Counted from the stretch's first letter, positions 35,801 to 44,219 are shown. The stretch is DNA of 64,000 nucleotides from an uncultured Bacilli bacterium (GCA_934101575.1 CAKORJ010000001.1:434001-498000); one strand, 5' to 3'. Notes: generated from the letters alone by a model not told the origin. Made by a program: numbers and translations.

Positions 35801-36583
35801 GGATACTGTACCATCTTCGTTATATGTTCCAAATAATAGATAGTTATTTGGGTTTCCTCTAAAGTGATATGTTGTTCCACTATTGTCTTTTACTTCTATT
35901 ATTCCACTTGGCTCTTCTGTTGATGGTGATATTTTTGTATAATCTGCACTGCTTAATTTTGTGTTATTACTTAGCACATAGTATCCTGCGGTATTCTTAT
36001 TATATGTTATTGCCCCATCGTTATCTGCTACTGAATTGATTATTATTTTATTTTCTAAGCTTCCTGATATTGATTCTACATCATAATCTATCCATGTTCT
36101 TAATTCAAATGTTTTTGTCTCTCCTACTTTTAGGTATCCTTCATCTAATTTATATGTTTTTAATACTCCTGTTATTGTATCATCTAATAACTCTGATGCT
36201 GGCAAATTACTTTCTATAGTTGGGGCTAAGTAAGAATCTCCATCTAATGCTACTTTTATTTTATCTGCATTTTCTAATTTAGATGCATTCATAACATTAA
36301 TAGTTGTTGTATAGTAGGCATCTGTTGTACAACTATTTGTTATCTTATATGTATATGGTTCTCCACTTAATCCACTTTCATCTGTCTCTGGCATTGCATT
36401 ATCTGTATTTACTGATCCTTCATCTGTCATATCTACTTTTAGACATCCTGTATTCATTGTTTGTACTTGTACTCCGGCTAGATTGGCACTAAAGGCTGCA
36501 AATGATATTCCTATTATTAATAGAACTAGTCCTAGTATTCCCATTATTGTTATTTTTGCTCTTCTTTTGGTTTCTTTATCCAT
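32885..36583 (-). CDS. DGR target: large secreted protein with TasA-like N-terminus and C-type-lectin-like variable tip
   Basis: 1232 residues. The N-terminus (basic stretch, hydrophobic helix at about 12-29, then SFAAFSANLAG) and the following 170 residues resemble TasA/camelysin-type SipW substrates. Next come a DUF6273/FGE-like module (WRILGTNNDGSINIIKDDLI ... DIRPVITLKS), Ig-like segments (KEAPTCTIRINPNG, DLAGNKGS), a module with WIPRYKYKVWNY, and a Gly/Ser/Thr-rich sheet-like part. The C-terminus is a formylglycine-enzyme/C-type-lectin fold: YDMSGGAYEYTMANIV, then WFVRGGYYYYGTFAGAF in the VR. The start ATG follows GGTGAGAAT. Ligand unknown; surface display is inferred. Confidence 0.9.
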   Translation of the reverse strand: MDKETKRRAKITIMGILGLVLLIIGISFAAFSANLAGVQVQTMNTGCLKVDMTDEGSVNTDNAMPETDESGLSGEPYTYKITNSCTTDAYYTTTINVMNASKLENADKIKVALDGDSYLAPTIESNLPASELLDDTITGVLKTYKLDEGYLKVGETKTFELRTWIDYDVESISGSLENKIIINSVADNDGAITYNKNTAGYYVLSNNTKLSSADYTKISPSTEEPSGIIEVKDNSGTTYHFRGNPNNYLLFGTYNEDGTVSYTNSSGTTSSLTYKTGDKIKWRILGTNNDGSINIIKDDLIGENTIDSSATIMSNFYTKHLQDEENYINTSQQFCNETKDANNNYLAKIRVEKHNPTSECNSTNQVTKIGLPTVDDVMYAGGVNNTANTSFYLYKDIKGFLTSSYASDTNIYQSSKTKSIGEIAKTTALDIRPVITLKSDTKLEGSGTEENPFYVSGKYGQEESNTTKDSIAPIIDKVSVDAKWSNKNKNIDIAARDNSTGSGLAGYIVKTENKTPTLTETGWEASTSSKYTTVNSYDNGTYYVFAKDNAGNISEGRKIVIEKVDKEAPTCTIRINPNGTAAPYKTLSIISNDTNIDLDGYSWDHTNYTEDVVKVTDNGSYTGHLTDLAGNKGSCTGVVTNIPDPNSPELDSGMIPVYYDETSETWKKADENNENNNWYNYNDKKWANSVTVTNDTRSKYKSASIGTEIPMDDILTMQVWIPRYKYKVWNYNADGTKTSNEQEIEISFEDGTASTGEITCTDSISGTDGNLSETCKLKSTNATCTDDTCNNKTYTHPAFTFGNEEIKGFWIGKFELTGTISSITTKPNLSSLREQSISSFETNIMKMKSSGNQYGLNTTTDTHMMKNMEWGAVAYLSHSKYGTCTDGTCKEVKINNSSSYYTGRSGGNSSASGSTEGTYKYNETKQTTTTITGGGTAITPTVTNDTTYPWTSSDGLYKSSNQGTRSTTTNIKFSFTAPTNNTYLSFDWSVSSNNVSSDYLYYTITKDGTALSDTGTSTKIGGTDLGTTESELIYNNVSKKLDKGTYELTFTYRKGRYSSGAGGTGPRETDTGYIKNIKILDNPTVKETKTPIGESRDGPSASTTHNIYGVYDMSGGAYEYTMANIVSNDGTTMIPSSSGFTTHPDAKYYDKYSYSTSFSSRIRSKLGDGIKEVYKGSSAGWYDDNSDLAGSNYPWFVRGGYYYYGTFAGAFCSGIDNGNANSYSSSRLIITP
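32900..33037 (-). repeat. DGR variable repeat (VR) at 3' end of target gene
   Basis: Aligns with the TR without gaps over about 138 bp. Encodes the last residues of the target up to ...SSSRL. Adenine-linked changes convert TR residues to VR residues at about 11 codons (Asn to Tyr five times, Asn to Gly, Phe, Cys, Asp and Ser, Lys to Val), plus one silent ACA to ACG. Non-adenine differences inside the repeat are at plus-strand 32939/32940 region (two adjacent codons) and 33025. Confidence 0.95.
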
Positions 36584-36621
36584 ATTCTCACCACTTTATC
36601 ATACTTATATCTTTTATATTA

Positions 36622-36650
36622 AGTATATAATATTTTAGTGTTATTTTCAA
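36622..36650 (-). promoter_or_regulatory. Promoter of DGR target gene
   Basis: TTGAAA (36650-36645), 17 bp, TATACT (36627-36622) on the minus strand. Nearly the same as the pseudopilin promoter at 4205-4233, indicating common control. Confidence 0.75.
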
Positions 36651-36676
36651 GACTGATATTTATATTTTTTTATACT

Positions 36677-37150
36677 TTACTTAGTTAATATTAAAGATAT
36701 TAATATTATTACAAAGGCATTTAGTTTTAAGAATGCTGAAAATGCTTTTTTATATAGGGTTCCTTTTTGTTTTATTATATCTTTTATATTTATTATTGAT
36801 GTTATTAATAAGAATCCTAATAGAATTATTATCATTATTAAGAATATTATTGTTAATAATTTTGTTTTATATATTAGAGTAAGTCCAGATATTATGATTA
36901 GTACTATATTAAATATTCCAAATATTACTCTTAATGGATTATATTTATTTTCATATATATATACTTGTTTTAAGTATTTTATTGCTAGTTCTAGAGATGT
37001 TATTATAGTAAATATTATTAATATTATGAAACTTGTTTTTGGATGATTATTTAATATTGTATAACATAGATATAGTGTACATAATGGTATTAATATCATT
37101 TCTATTACTATTTTTTTTATATTTTTTTGTTCTTTTACTTCTTTTTTCAT
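36677..37150 (-). CDS. Unknown membrane protein, four to five helices
   Basis: 157 residues, basic N-terminus (KKEVKEQKNIKK) and helices at about 14-29, 36-55, 73-92, 95-117 and 137-154. No motif recognised. ATG overlaps the stop of the pseudouridine synthase gene (ATGA), so it is the last gene of the methyltransferase-pseudouridylase unit. Function unknown. Confidence 0.7.
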   Translation of the reverse strand: MKKEVKEQKNIKKIVIEMILIPLCTLYLCYTILNNHPKTSFIILIIFTIITSLELAIKYLKQVYIYENKYNPLRVIFGIFNIVLIIISGLTLIYKTKLLTIIFLIMIIILLGFLLITSIINIKDIIKQKGTLYKKAFSAFLKLNAFVIILISLILTK

Positions 37151-37812
37151 TTGAAATTCTCCTTAAATTTATTAAATATTCCATAGTTTGGATATTCTTT
37201 AAATATCATTTTTTCTTTTGTTACGGGATGAATAAATTCTATTTTATAGGCAAATAGTGCTAGTTGTTTTTTATCCTCTTTTCCATATCTTTGATCTCCA
37301 TATAAGGGATTATTTCTTGATTTAAACTGTATTCTTATCTGATGATGTCTTCCTGTTAATAGATTTATTTTTATTAGACTTAGGTTATCTATTTTTTTTA
37401 TTTCTTTGTAGTTTAGTTCTGCATATTTTCCTTTTTCTTTAGTGGTTACTAGTGAGTTATTATTTTTGTCTTTTTCTAAATAATCTATTAGGGTTCCTTC
37501 TTTTTTATTTAAGTTTTCTATTACTGCTAGATATGATTTTTTAAATGTTTTATCTTGTATTTGTTTTGATAATCTACTTGCTGCTTTACTTGTTTTAGCA
37601 AAGACCATTATTCCTCCGGTTGGTCTATCTAATCTGTGTACTAGTCCTAGATATACATTTCCTTTTTTATTATATTTTTCTTTTAAATAACTTTTTATTA
37701 TACTTAACATATCTATATCTTTTGTATTATCACTTTGACTTAATATATTTGGTTTTTTTATTACTACTATTATGTGATTATCTTCATATAGTATTTTTAG
37801 GTTATTTTTCAT
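37147..37812 (-). CDS. RluA-family pseudouridine synthase
   Basis: About 221 residues without an S4 domain. VHRLDRPTGGIMVFAKT (near residue 58) is the RluA motif with the catalytic Asp in HRLDRPT; LLTGRHHQIRIQF near residue 152 and NPLYGDQRYG near 170 are further family motifs. Converts uridine to pseudouridine in rRNA or tRNA; the exact site is not predictable. ATG 37812 (MKNNLKILYED) chosen; it overlaps the methyltransferase stop by 11 nt. Confidence 0.93.
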   Translation of the reverse strand: MKNNLKILYEDNHIIVVIKKPNILSQSDNTKDIDMLSIIKSYLKEKYNKKGNVYLGLVHRLDRPTGGIMVFAKTSKAASRLSKQIQDKTFKKSYLAVIENLNKKEGTLIDYLEKDKNNNSLVTTKEKGKYAELNYKEIKKIDNLSLIKINLLTGRHHQIRIQFKSRNNPLYGDQRYGKEDKKQLALFAYKIEFIHPVTKEKMIFKEYPNYGIFNKFKENFK

Positions 37813-38662
37813 ATCTTGCATATACTCCACATGGAAGAATTAATCCATTTTTTGATTTTATTCCTAGTTCTCCGGATGTTATTGTTCCTTTTTTGTCTTT
37901 TAATTTCATTTTTAAGATATTTTCTATTACTATTGGAGAGAGTCCTGCTGTGTAAGAATTTATTATAAAGAATAATGGTTCTTCTTCTAAGATTTCCATA
38001 CATAGTTCTACTAGGTTAAATAGATCTTTTTCTATATCCCATATTTCATTTTTTGATCCTCGTCCATATGATGGGGGATCCATTATTATGGCATCGTATT
38101 TATTTCCTCGTCTTATTTCTCTTTTTACAAATTTTACACAGTCATCTACTAGGAATCTTATTTTTTTATTTTCTAGTCCGGATGATTTTACATTTTCTTT
38201 AGCCCAGTCTATCATTCCTCTGGATGAGTCTACATGGGTTACTTCGGCATCTTTTGAAAGGCACGCTACTGAAGCGCATCCTGTATAAGCAAATAGATTT
38301 AATACTTTTACTGGTTTATTTGTTTTCTTTTTCTCTTCTTCTATTTTATTCATCATGAAGTCCCAGTTTATACTTTGTTCTGGGAATATTCCTGTATGTT
38401 TAAATCCCATTAGTTTTACATTAAATGTTAGGTTTTTATAATTTACTGTCCATCTATTTGGAAGAGGTTTTTTCTTTTCCCAGTAACCTCCGCCTTTATT
38501 ACTTCTATGATAATGGGCATGTGCTATATTTTCATCTATTTTGTCTTTCCATATTATTTCTGGATCTGGTCTTAATAAGTAATAGTCTTTCCATCTTTCT
38601 AGTTTTTCTCCATTACTCATTCCAAGTATTTCATAATCTTCAAAGTCTTTTACTAATAACAT
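37802..38662 (-). CDS. Class I SAM-dependent methyltransferase (RlmI/RlmK-like)
   Basis: 286 residues. HTGIFPEQSINWDFM near residue 88 and VLNLFAYTGCASVACL near 119 (SAM motif I) are typical of COG1092-type rRNA methyltransferases; IIMDPPSYGRGSKNE near 191 is motif IV. No PUA domain is present. Likely methylates rRNA but the target is open. ATG follows GTAGGTGATGTAA. Operon with the pseudouridine synthase. Confidence 0.88.
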   Translation of the reverse strand: MLLVKDFEDYEILGMSNGEKLERWKDYYLLRPDPEIIWKDKIDENIAHAHYHRSNKGGGYWEKKKPLPNRWTVNYKNLTFNVKLMGFKHTGIFPEQSINWDFMMNKIEEEKKKTNKPVKVLNLFAYTGCASVACLSKDAEVTHVDSSRGMIDWAKENVKSSGLENKKIRFLVDDCVKFVKREIRRGNKYDAIIMDPPSYGRGSKNEIWDIEKDLFNLVELCMEILEEEPLFFIINSYTAGLSPIVIENILKMKLKDKKGTITSGELGIKSKNGLILPCGVYARYEK

Positions 38663-38702
38663 TTACATCACCTACTAGATTATAACATATTTTTTATATT
38701 AA

Positions 38703-38736
38703 AAATAGCACTCAAATATTAATTTAAGCACTATTT
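38703..38736 (-). terminator. Terminator after prepilin peptidase gene
   Basis: AAATAG ... CTATTT outer arms and CTTAAAT / ATTTGAG inner arms on the minus strand, interrupted by a TG/TG internal loop, followed by T residues; overlaps the stop codon. Confidence 0.6.
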
Positions 38737-39500
38737 GTATTTACTAGATAATTTATTATATCTGTTGCATCTATTCCTGTAAACATTACTATTAAGAATG
38801 CTCCTAGTATAAATGGTCCAAATGGTATTATTTTGTCTTTTTTTCTTATTAGTAAATATAATGATCCCGGTAAGGCTATTAATGCTCCTAGGGATAGGGA
38901 TAAGACTGATACTAATGGTTTTGTTGTCATTCCTAGTACAGCCATTAGTTTTATGTCCCCGCCTCCTAGGCTTTCTTCTTTAAATAAGAAGTTTCCTAGT
39001 TTCATTAAGGCATACATGAATAAGAACATTATTAGACCATATACTACGTATGTACAGGCATCTAATATTCCTTTTGTTACTATATTATATATAAATATTA
39101 GTACTGCAAATACTATTAGGATACTATCTGGTATTATGTAATAGTTTATGTCTGTTACTACTACTATTACGAATAATGATGATATTAATAGTGATAGTAT
39201 TAGTTCTGGTGTTAATCCATATACATAAAAACTTAAAGCGAATAGTACGGCGGTTATTAGTTCTATTACTGGGTACATTATACTTATTTTTTGTTTACAG
39301 TTTTTACATTTTCCTTTTAGGAATATATAGGATATTACTGGTATTAGTTCATATGGTTTTAGTTTATGTTCACAGTTTTGACAATGACTTCCTGGAAAGA
39401 CTAGACTTTCTTTTTTACATATTCTTATTCCTACGACATTATAGAATGATCCTAGTACTAATCCTAATATAAAGAATATTATTATATATAGTGTTTCCAT
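38724..39500 (-). CDS. Prepilin peptidase (A24 family, PilD/ComC-like)
   Basis: Cleaves the leader of type IV prepilins and methylates the new N-terminal Phe. 259 residues with about seven membrane segments. N-terminal ILGLVLGSFYNVVGIRI, a zinc-type four-cysteine cytoplasmic loop (CQNCEHKLKPYELIPVISY, CKNCKQKI), and the two catalytic aspartates in VVTDINYYIIPD and LGGGDIKLMA. ATG 39500 overlaps the pilC stop. Substrates in this window are the pseudopilins at 2399, 4270 and 55212. Confidence 0.95.
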   Translation of the reverse strand: METLYIIIFFILGLVLGSFYNVVGIRICKKESLVFPGSHCQNCEHKLKPYELIPVISYIFLKGKCKNCKQKISIMYPVIELITAVLFALSFYVYGLTPELILSLLISSLFVIVVVTDINYYIIPDSILIVFAVLIFIYNIVTKGILDACTYVVYGLIMFLFMYALMKLGNFLFKEESLGGGDIKLMAVLGMTTKPLVSVLSLSLGALIALPGSLYLLIRKKDKIIPFGPFILGAFLIVMFTGIDATDIINYLVNTNSA

Positions 39501-39501
39501 A

Positions 39502-40857
39502 TTAACGCAATACTGTTCCATAGAAGTCAAACATTGGTATTACTACTGAGACTACTACTATACCTACTATTATTGCTATAAATATTATTAGTAATGGTTC
39601 TATGAATGTATTTATTCTTTTTACTAAGTTTGCATGTAGATCTTGATAATAATCTGCAACATAAGTCATCATCATTGGTAGTCTTCCGGTATTTTCTCCG
39701 GTTACTAACATTTCGTATGCTACTATTGGAAATGCCCATTTATCTTCGAAGGCATCACTTATTTTTGCACCTTTTGATAAATACTCTAATGATTCATTTA
39801 TTATATCTTTAAAGACTTCATTATTTGATACTGTACTTAGTATTGTCATTGAATCTGTTATAAATACATTATGGTTTAGTAATGATGCAAATGTTTTTGT
39901 AAACATTGTCACTTCTCTATATATTATTATTTTTCCAAATCCTGGTAGTTTCATTCCTATTGTTTGCATTGTTTTTTTGAATGGTTTTACATATTTATAT
40001 AATAGTATAAATGTTAAGACTAATCCTAGAAGTACTCCTATTATTATGAACTTATGTCCTGTTAGGAAAGCACTTACTGCTAGTACTATTTTTGTTATAG
40101 CTGGAAGTGAGGCATTTTGTTGTTCAAATAGTGTTACGAATGATGGTATTACATATACTAAAATAAATATTAATACACATATTGCAAATACAAATAATAT
40201 TGATGGATAAATCATTGCACTTATTGCGGCTTTTCTTGTTTTATCTATTGATTCATAATAATCACGCATATCATCTAAAATTTCTGGTAAGTCTCCGGTT
40301 AGTTCTGCAGTTCTTACCATGTTTATTAGAAGTGGTGGAAATACGTTTCCTTGTGATGTTAAGGCACTTGAGAAACTTTCTCCTTTGGATAACTCATATA
40401 TTATATTTGAATATATTCTTTTCTTTTGTGCTTTTACTGATTGTTTTTCTAGGATTCTTACTGAATCTATTAATGGTATTCCTGCTTTTAAATATGTTGA
40501 TAGTTGTGTTAGTAAGAATGCTAGTTCTGAGTAACTTAATTTGTTACTTCCTATATTCATGTCTAATACAGAGTTTTGTTCTTCTATTTTGATTATTTTA
40601 TATCCATCATTTTGAAGATATGATATTACTTCGGCTTTTGAATAAGCATCTAAGTACCCATAAAACTTCTTTCCTTTTTGGTTTTCTACTCTATATTTAT
40701 ATTTTGTTTTTTTACTTTTTAATGTGTCTGCTTTTAAACCATCTTTTGTTGATGTTAATACTTTTTCTTCTTTCTTAGTTTGTGTATTGGTTTGTGTTTG
40801 ATTGTTATTATAAGTTGGTATGTCGTCCATACCTTGATTTTGACCTTGTCCGTTCAT
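39502..40857 (-). CDS. Type II secretion/type IV pilus inner-membrane protein (PilC/GspF)
   Basis: Platform protein for pilus or pseudopilus assembly. 451 residues: a Gln/Asn/Thr-rich N-terminus (1-60), a small domain (65-105), then two T2SSF domains (about 115-235 and 320-440), each with LSTYLKAGIPLIDSVRIL-like or FASLLNHNVFITDSMTIL-like segments, and three membrane helices. ATG after GGAGGTGTACT. The assembly ATPase (PilB/GspE) normally next to it is not in the window. Confidence 0.93.
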   Translation of the reverse strand: MNGQGQNQGMDDIPTYNNNQTQTNTQTKKEEKVLTSTKDGLKADTLKSKKTKYKYRVENQKGKKFYGYLDAYSKAEVISYLQNDGYKIIKIEEQNSVLDMNIGSNKLSYSELAFLLTQLSTYLKAGIPLIDSVRILEKQSVKAQKKRIYSNIIYELSKGESFSSALTSQGNVFPPLLINMVRTAELTGDLPEILDDMRDYYESIDKTRKAAISAMIYPSILFVFAICVLIFILVYVIPSFVTLFEQQNASLPAITKIVLAVSAFLTGHKFIIIGVLLGLVLTFILLYKYVKPFKKTMQTIGMKLPGFGKIIIYREVTMFTKTFASLLNHNVFITDSMTILSTVSNNEVFKDIINESLEYLSKGAKISDAFEDKWAFPIVAYEMLVTGENTGRLPMMMTYVADYYQDLHANLVKRINTFIEPLLIIFIAIIVGIVVVSVVIPMFDFYGTVLR

Positions 40858-40883
40858 AGTACACCTCCACTATTTTCATATTA

Positions 40884-40912
40884 ATTTTACCTTACTTCTT
40901 ACAACTTGTAAA
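40884..40912 (-). promoter_or_regulatory. Promoter of pilC-pilD unit
   Basis: TTTACA (40912-40907), 17 bp, TAAAAT (40889-40884) on the minus strand in the divergent region before the 40976 gene. Confidence 0.65.
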
Positions 40913-40975
40913 GAATAAACGATTTTAAATGTCAATTTTTTTGTTTTTTGCATAGATTATATTAGGAGGTTCACT

Positions 40976-41374
40976 ATGAATAATAATTATACTTATTTTA
41001 ATCCTAATCCTTCTTTTATGAGATCTGTTCCTGCTAGTAGTATTCCTGTTAGGAGTGCTCCTCTTCCTAGATTTAGTTCTCTTCTTGGTGGTTCTAAAGT
41101 AGCTAGTGCAGCGGGTGCGGCTGGAGCTTCTAAGGTGACTTTTTCTGGTATTTTAAATGGTGCTAGTAAGACACTTGGTGTTATTAATCAAGCTATACCA
41201 GTATTTTATCAAGTAAAACCTATTTGGAATAATGCTAGAACTATGTTTAGAGTTGTAAAAGAAATTAATAATAAGGATACTAGTAGTAATTCTAGTGTTA
41301 ATAATAGTACTAGTAGTAATGCTTCTGTAAAAGAAAACAAAGAACAAGGAAATAGTCCTACATTCTTTGCTTAA
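40976..41374 (+). CDS. YqfQ/VrrA-like protein
   Basis: 132 residues, low complexity (Asn/Pro/Ser-rich start; Gly/Ala-rich at 38-51; Ser/Asn-rich end). The middle (KTLGVINQAIPVFYQVKPIW then NNARTMFRVVKEIN) fits the YqfQ/VrrA pattern of QxxxPxxxQYxPxxxNxxxxxxxxKxxx. Function unknown in the family; Bacillus homologues are linked to the cell surface or spore. Strong AGGAGG site. Its end overlaps the convergent transketolase gene by 17 nt. Confidence 0.65.
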   Translation: MNNNYTYFNPNPSFMRSVPASSIPVRSAPLPRFSSLLGGSKVASAAGAAGASKVTFSGILNGASKTLGVINQAIPVFYQVKPIWNNARTMFRVVKEINNKDTSSNSSVNNSTSSNASVKENKEQGNSPTFFA

Positions 41375-43361
41375 GTTTTTCTATTATTTCTTTTGTTATT
41401 GTATCTTGATCATATGATAATCTGTGAAGTACTGAGTATTTGTTTCCACTTTTCATATAATTTGTTACGTTAAATACTAAATCATTTTGATCTAAGTATT
41501 TATAATAACTTGTGCATGATGATAGTTCTATTACTACCTTAAGTGTGTCTTTTGGTAGTATTTTTTCTTTTTCTTCTGGTTTTAATTTTTCAAATTCTTC
41601 TAGAGATGGCATACTTATTACTCTTGATGGTATCATATGTTTTTCTAGAGAACTATTTATATCTAGGGCTAGTGATACTTCTGAACCACTTGCTATTATT
41701 GATACTTTATCTTGCTCTCCTTGTTTTAAGATATATCCTCCTTCTAGGGTTTTATTTATATCTGTATGTTCACACATTGGTAATATATCTTTACTTAAGA
41801 TAATTGCTGTTGGGCCTTTTTCAGTGAAGGCTTTTTTGTATGCTCCTATTATTTCGTTTCTATCACATGGTCTTATTACTGTTAAATTTGGTATTTGTCT
41901 TAACATTTCTATTTGTTCTATTGGTTGATGAGTTGGGCCATCTTCTCCTACTAAAACACTATCATGGGTAAATACATATATATTACTTAGGTTCATGAGT
42001 GCTGCCATTCTTATACTTGGTATCATATAATTTGAAAATGATAGGAATGTTGAGGTTATAGTTCTTATTCCCATTAGTTCTATTCCATTTGCTATAGCAC
42101 TTGCTCCTATTTCTCTTATACCACATTGCAAGTTTTTGCCTTTTGGATTTTTTGCTGAGAAGTTTTCTATATCTTTAAAAAATGCTTTTGTTGAACTTCT
42201 AGTATCTGCGGTAAGACACATTATGTCTTTATCTTTTAATTTATTTATTACATGACTTGAAGCATCTCTTCCTGAATAATCTTTTTCTGGGTTAAATTTA
42301 AATATACTTTTTTTTAGATCTATGTTTGTATTTAATGATTTAATTCTTTCAAAGTCTTTGACTAATTTTTTATCAAATTTGTTTATTAATCTTTCATGTG
42401 TTTTATTCCATTTATTTATTACTGGTTTGTTTCTTTCATCTATAGATGTTTTCATATAATTACAGGCATCTGATAGTACTGTGAAGGATACATCTCTTAT
42501 ACCTAATTTCTTTTTTATTTTTTTTATATCTTCTTTTGTTAATGGTTTTCCGTGTACTATGTTAGTATTTTGATATTTTGAGTCTTTTCCTAGAATTGTT
42601 TTTATTTCTATTATTGATGGTTTATCTTGGGCATTTTTACTTTTTTCTATTAGGGTATCAAATGTTTCAAAATCATATGGGTCTTCTAGTAGATGAGTGT
42701 CCCAGCCCATTGATTTAAATCTATCTAAGGTTTTGTCTTCAAATATTCCTTCTGTTTTTCCGTCTAGACTTATATTATTCGAATCATAAAGTACTATTAG
42801 TTTTCCTAGTCCTAGTGTTCCGGCTAGGGATGCTGCTTCTTGAGATATTCCTTCCATTAAATCTCCATCGCTTACTAAGGCATATGTGTAATGATTGATT
42901 AGACAACTTTTTAAGTTTTTGAATTTTTGGTTTAGATAGGCTTCTCCTATTGCCATACCTACTGCTGTTGCTAAGCCTTGTCCTAGTGGACCAGTTGAAG
43001 CGTCTACTCCTGGGGTTGTTCCCACTTCTGGATGTCCTGGAGTTTTTGATCCATATTTTCTAAATTCTTTTAGATCTTGTACTGTTAAATTAAATCCGCT
43101 CATAAATAGTGTTGCATATAAAAGTGCTGAACCATGTCCACAAGACATTACAAATCTATCTCTATTTATCCATTCTGGGTTTTCATAATCAAATACTAGA
43201 TGTTTATTATATAATCTATACATAATTGGTGCTGCTCCTAAGACTATTCCTGGATGTCCTGATTTTGCTGTGTCTATCATGTCTATTCCTAGTGCTTTTA
43301 TGTTGGTTATTACTTTTAGATCTAGTGTATTATCTTTTAGTTTTTTATTTACAAAAGTCAT
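41358..43361 (-). CDS. tkt: Transketolase
   Basis: Thiamine-diphosphate enzyme of the pentose phosphate pathway. 667 residues: NIKALGIDMIDTAKSGHPG near residue 22, GHGSALLYATLF near 75, GPLGQGLATAVGMA near 122, the ThDP/Mg motif SDGDLMEGISQEA near 163, and the pyrimidine domain with THDSVLVGEDGPTHQPIEQI near 460. ATG follows TAGGAGGAAGTAAA. The last residues ...EKLKQRM overlap the convergent yqfQ-like gene, leaving no room for a terminator. Confidence 0.97.
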   Translation of the reverse strand: MTFVNKKLKDNTLDLKVITNIKALGIDMIDTAKSGHPGIVLGAAPIMYRLYNKHLVFDYENPEWINRDRFVMSCGHGSALLYATLFMSGFNLTVQDLKEFRKYGSKTPGHPEVGTTPGVDASTGPLGQGLATAVGMAIGEAYLNQKFKNLKSCLINHYTYALVSDGDLMEGISQEAASLAGTLGLGKLIVLYDSNNISLDGKTEGIFEDKTLDRFKSMGWDTHLLEDPYDFETFDTLIEKSKNAQDKPSIIEIKTILGKDSKYQNTNIVHGKPLTKEDIKKIKKKLGIRDVSFTVLSDACNYMKTSIDERNKPVINKWNKTHERLINKFDKKLVKDFERIKSLNTNIDLKKSIFKFNPEKDYSGRDASSHVINKLKDKDIMCLTADTRSSTKAFFKDIENFSAKNPKGKNLQCGIREIGASAIANGIELMGIRTITSTFLSFSNYMIPSIRMAALMNLSNIYVFTHDSVLVGEDGPTHQPIEQIEMLRQIPNLTVIRPCDRNEIIGAYKKAFTEKGPTAIILSKDILPMCEHTDINKTLEGGYILKQGEQDKVSIIASGSEVSLALDINSSLEKHMIPSRVISMPSLEEFEKLKPEEKEKILPKDTLKVVIELSSCTSYYKYLDQNDLVFNVTNYMKSGNKYSVLHRLSYDQDTITKEIIEKLKQRM

Positions 43362-43417
43362 TTTACTTCCTCCTATCGTATAAAATAATTATAACAAACA
43401 TGGTTATAAAACAAAAG

Positions 43418-43445
43418 ATAAGATGTAAACTATTTTACATCTTAT
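43418..43445 (-). terminator. Terminator after membrane protein gene 43442-44188
   Basis: ATAAGATGTAAA / TTTACATCTTAT, 12-bp perfect stem, 4-nt loop, at the stop codon, with CTTTTGTTTT following on the minus strand. Confidence 0.85.
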
Positions 43446-44188
43446 AGGTTTATATCTTTATGTCTTAATATATCTCTTATTTCATCATTTTTTTCTTGTC
43501 TTACATTGTTTAAATAACTATTTTGGAAGTCTTCATCGGAGAATTCATGTATTTGATCATCGTTTTTAAAGTCGTGCATTTCATTTCCTATACTATTTCT
43601 TTCTTTATCTTTGCTATCTAGTTTTCCTGCTATTTTTCTTACTGCTAAGTTCATAAGAAGGATTCCTATCCAGACAAAGAATATACACATACTTGCTTGT
43701 AATAGAATCATTAGTGTTTCGTTTGAATAGACTTCTTCGACTTCATAGAAACTTATATTTTCTCCTTTTGCTACGTCTAGTATTAGTACTGAAAAGAACC
43801 ATATTATTATAAAACAAAAGACGTTACATATTTTTGTTACTTTTGAATAGTGCGGATTTATAAAGTTTATTGCCAGTAGTAATAATGATATTAACAGCAT
43901 GGATAGATATACTACTAGATTAGGAAAATACATTGCTGTGAAGAATTTTTCTACTACACTGTCGTTCATTGAAAAAGCATAAGTTCCATATCTTGCAAAT
44001 ACTAAGATCATTAGAAGTGCATAACAGATAATTGAGGCATATCTTGGTGCTTTACTTTTTACTTTTACATTTATAATTAATATTACTATTGTTAGAATTA
44101 TGATTACAAGAAGGGTTATGAAAAATGATGATGAGAATATTGTATCAAAAATTGTTTTTATTCTATCCCAAAGTGAGAACTCTGCCAT
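43442..44188 (-). CDS. Unknown polytopic membrane protein
   Basis: 248 residues with about six membrane helices in the first 185 residues and an acidic, charged cytoplasmic tail (KDKERNSIGNEMHDFKNDDQ onward). No catalytic or transport motif is visible. ATG 44188 chosen because AGGAGGGATGAAA precedes it. It follows the sortase gene with about 30 nt between them, so the two are probably co-transcribed. Function unknown. Confidence 0.7.
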   Translation of the reverse strand: MAEFSLWDRIKTIFDTIFSSSFFITLLVIIILTIVILIINVKVKSKAPRYASIICYALLMILVFARYGTYAFSMNDSVVEKFFTAMYFPNLVVYLSMLLISLLLLAINFINPHYSKVTKICNVFCFIIIWFFSVLILDVAKGENISFYEVEEVYSNETLMILLQASMCIFFVWIGILLMNLAVRKIAGKLDSKDKERNSIGNEMHDFKNDDQIHEFSDEDFQNSYLNNVRQEKNDEIRDILRHKDINL

Positions 44189-44219
44189 TTTCATCCCTCC
44201 TTTTTATTCTTTTTTCTTT

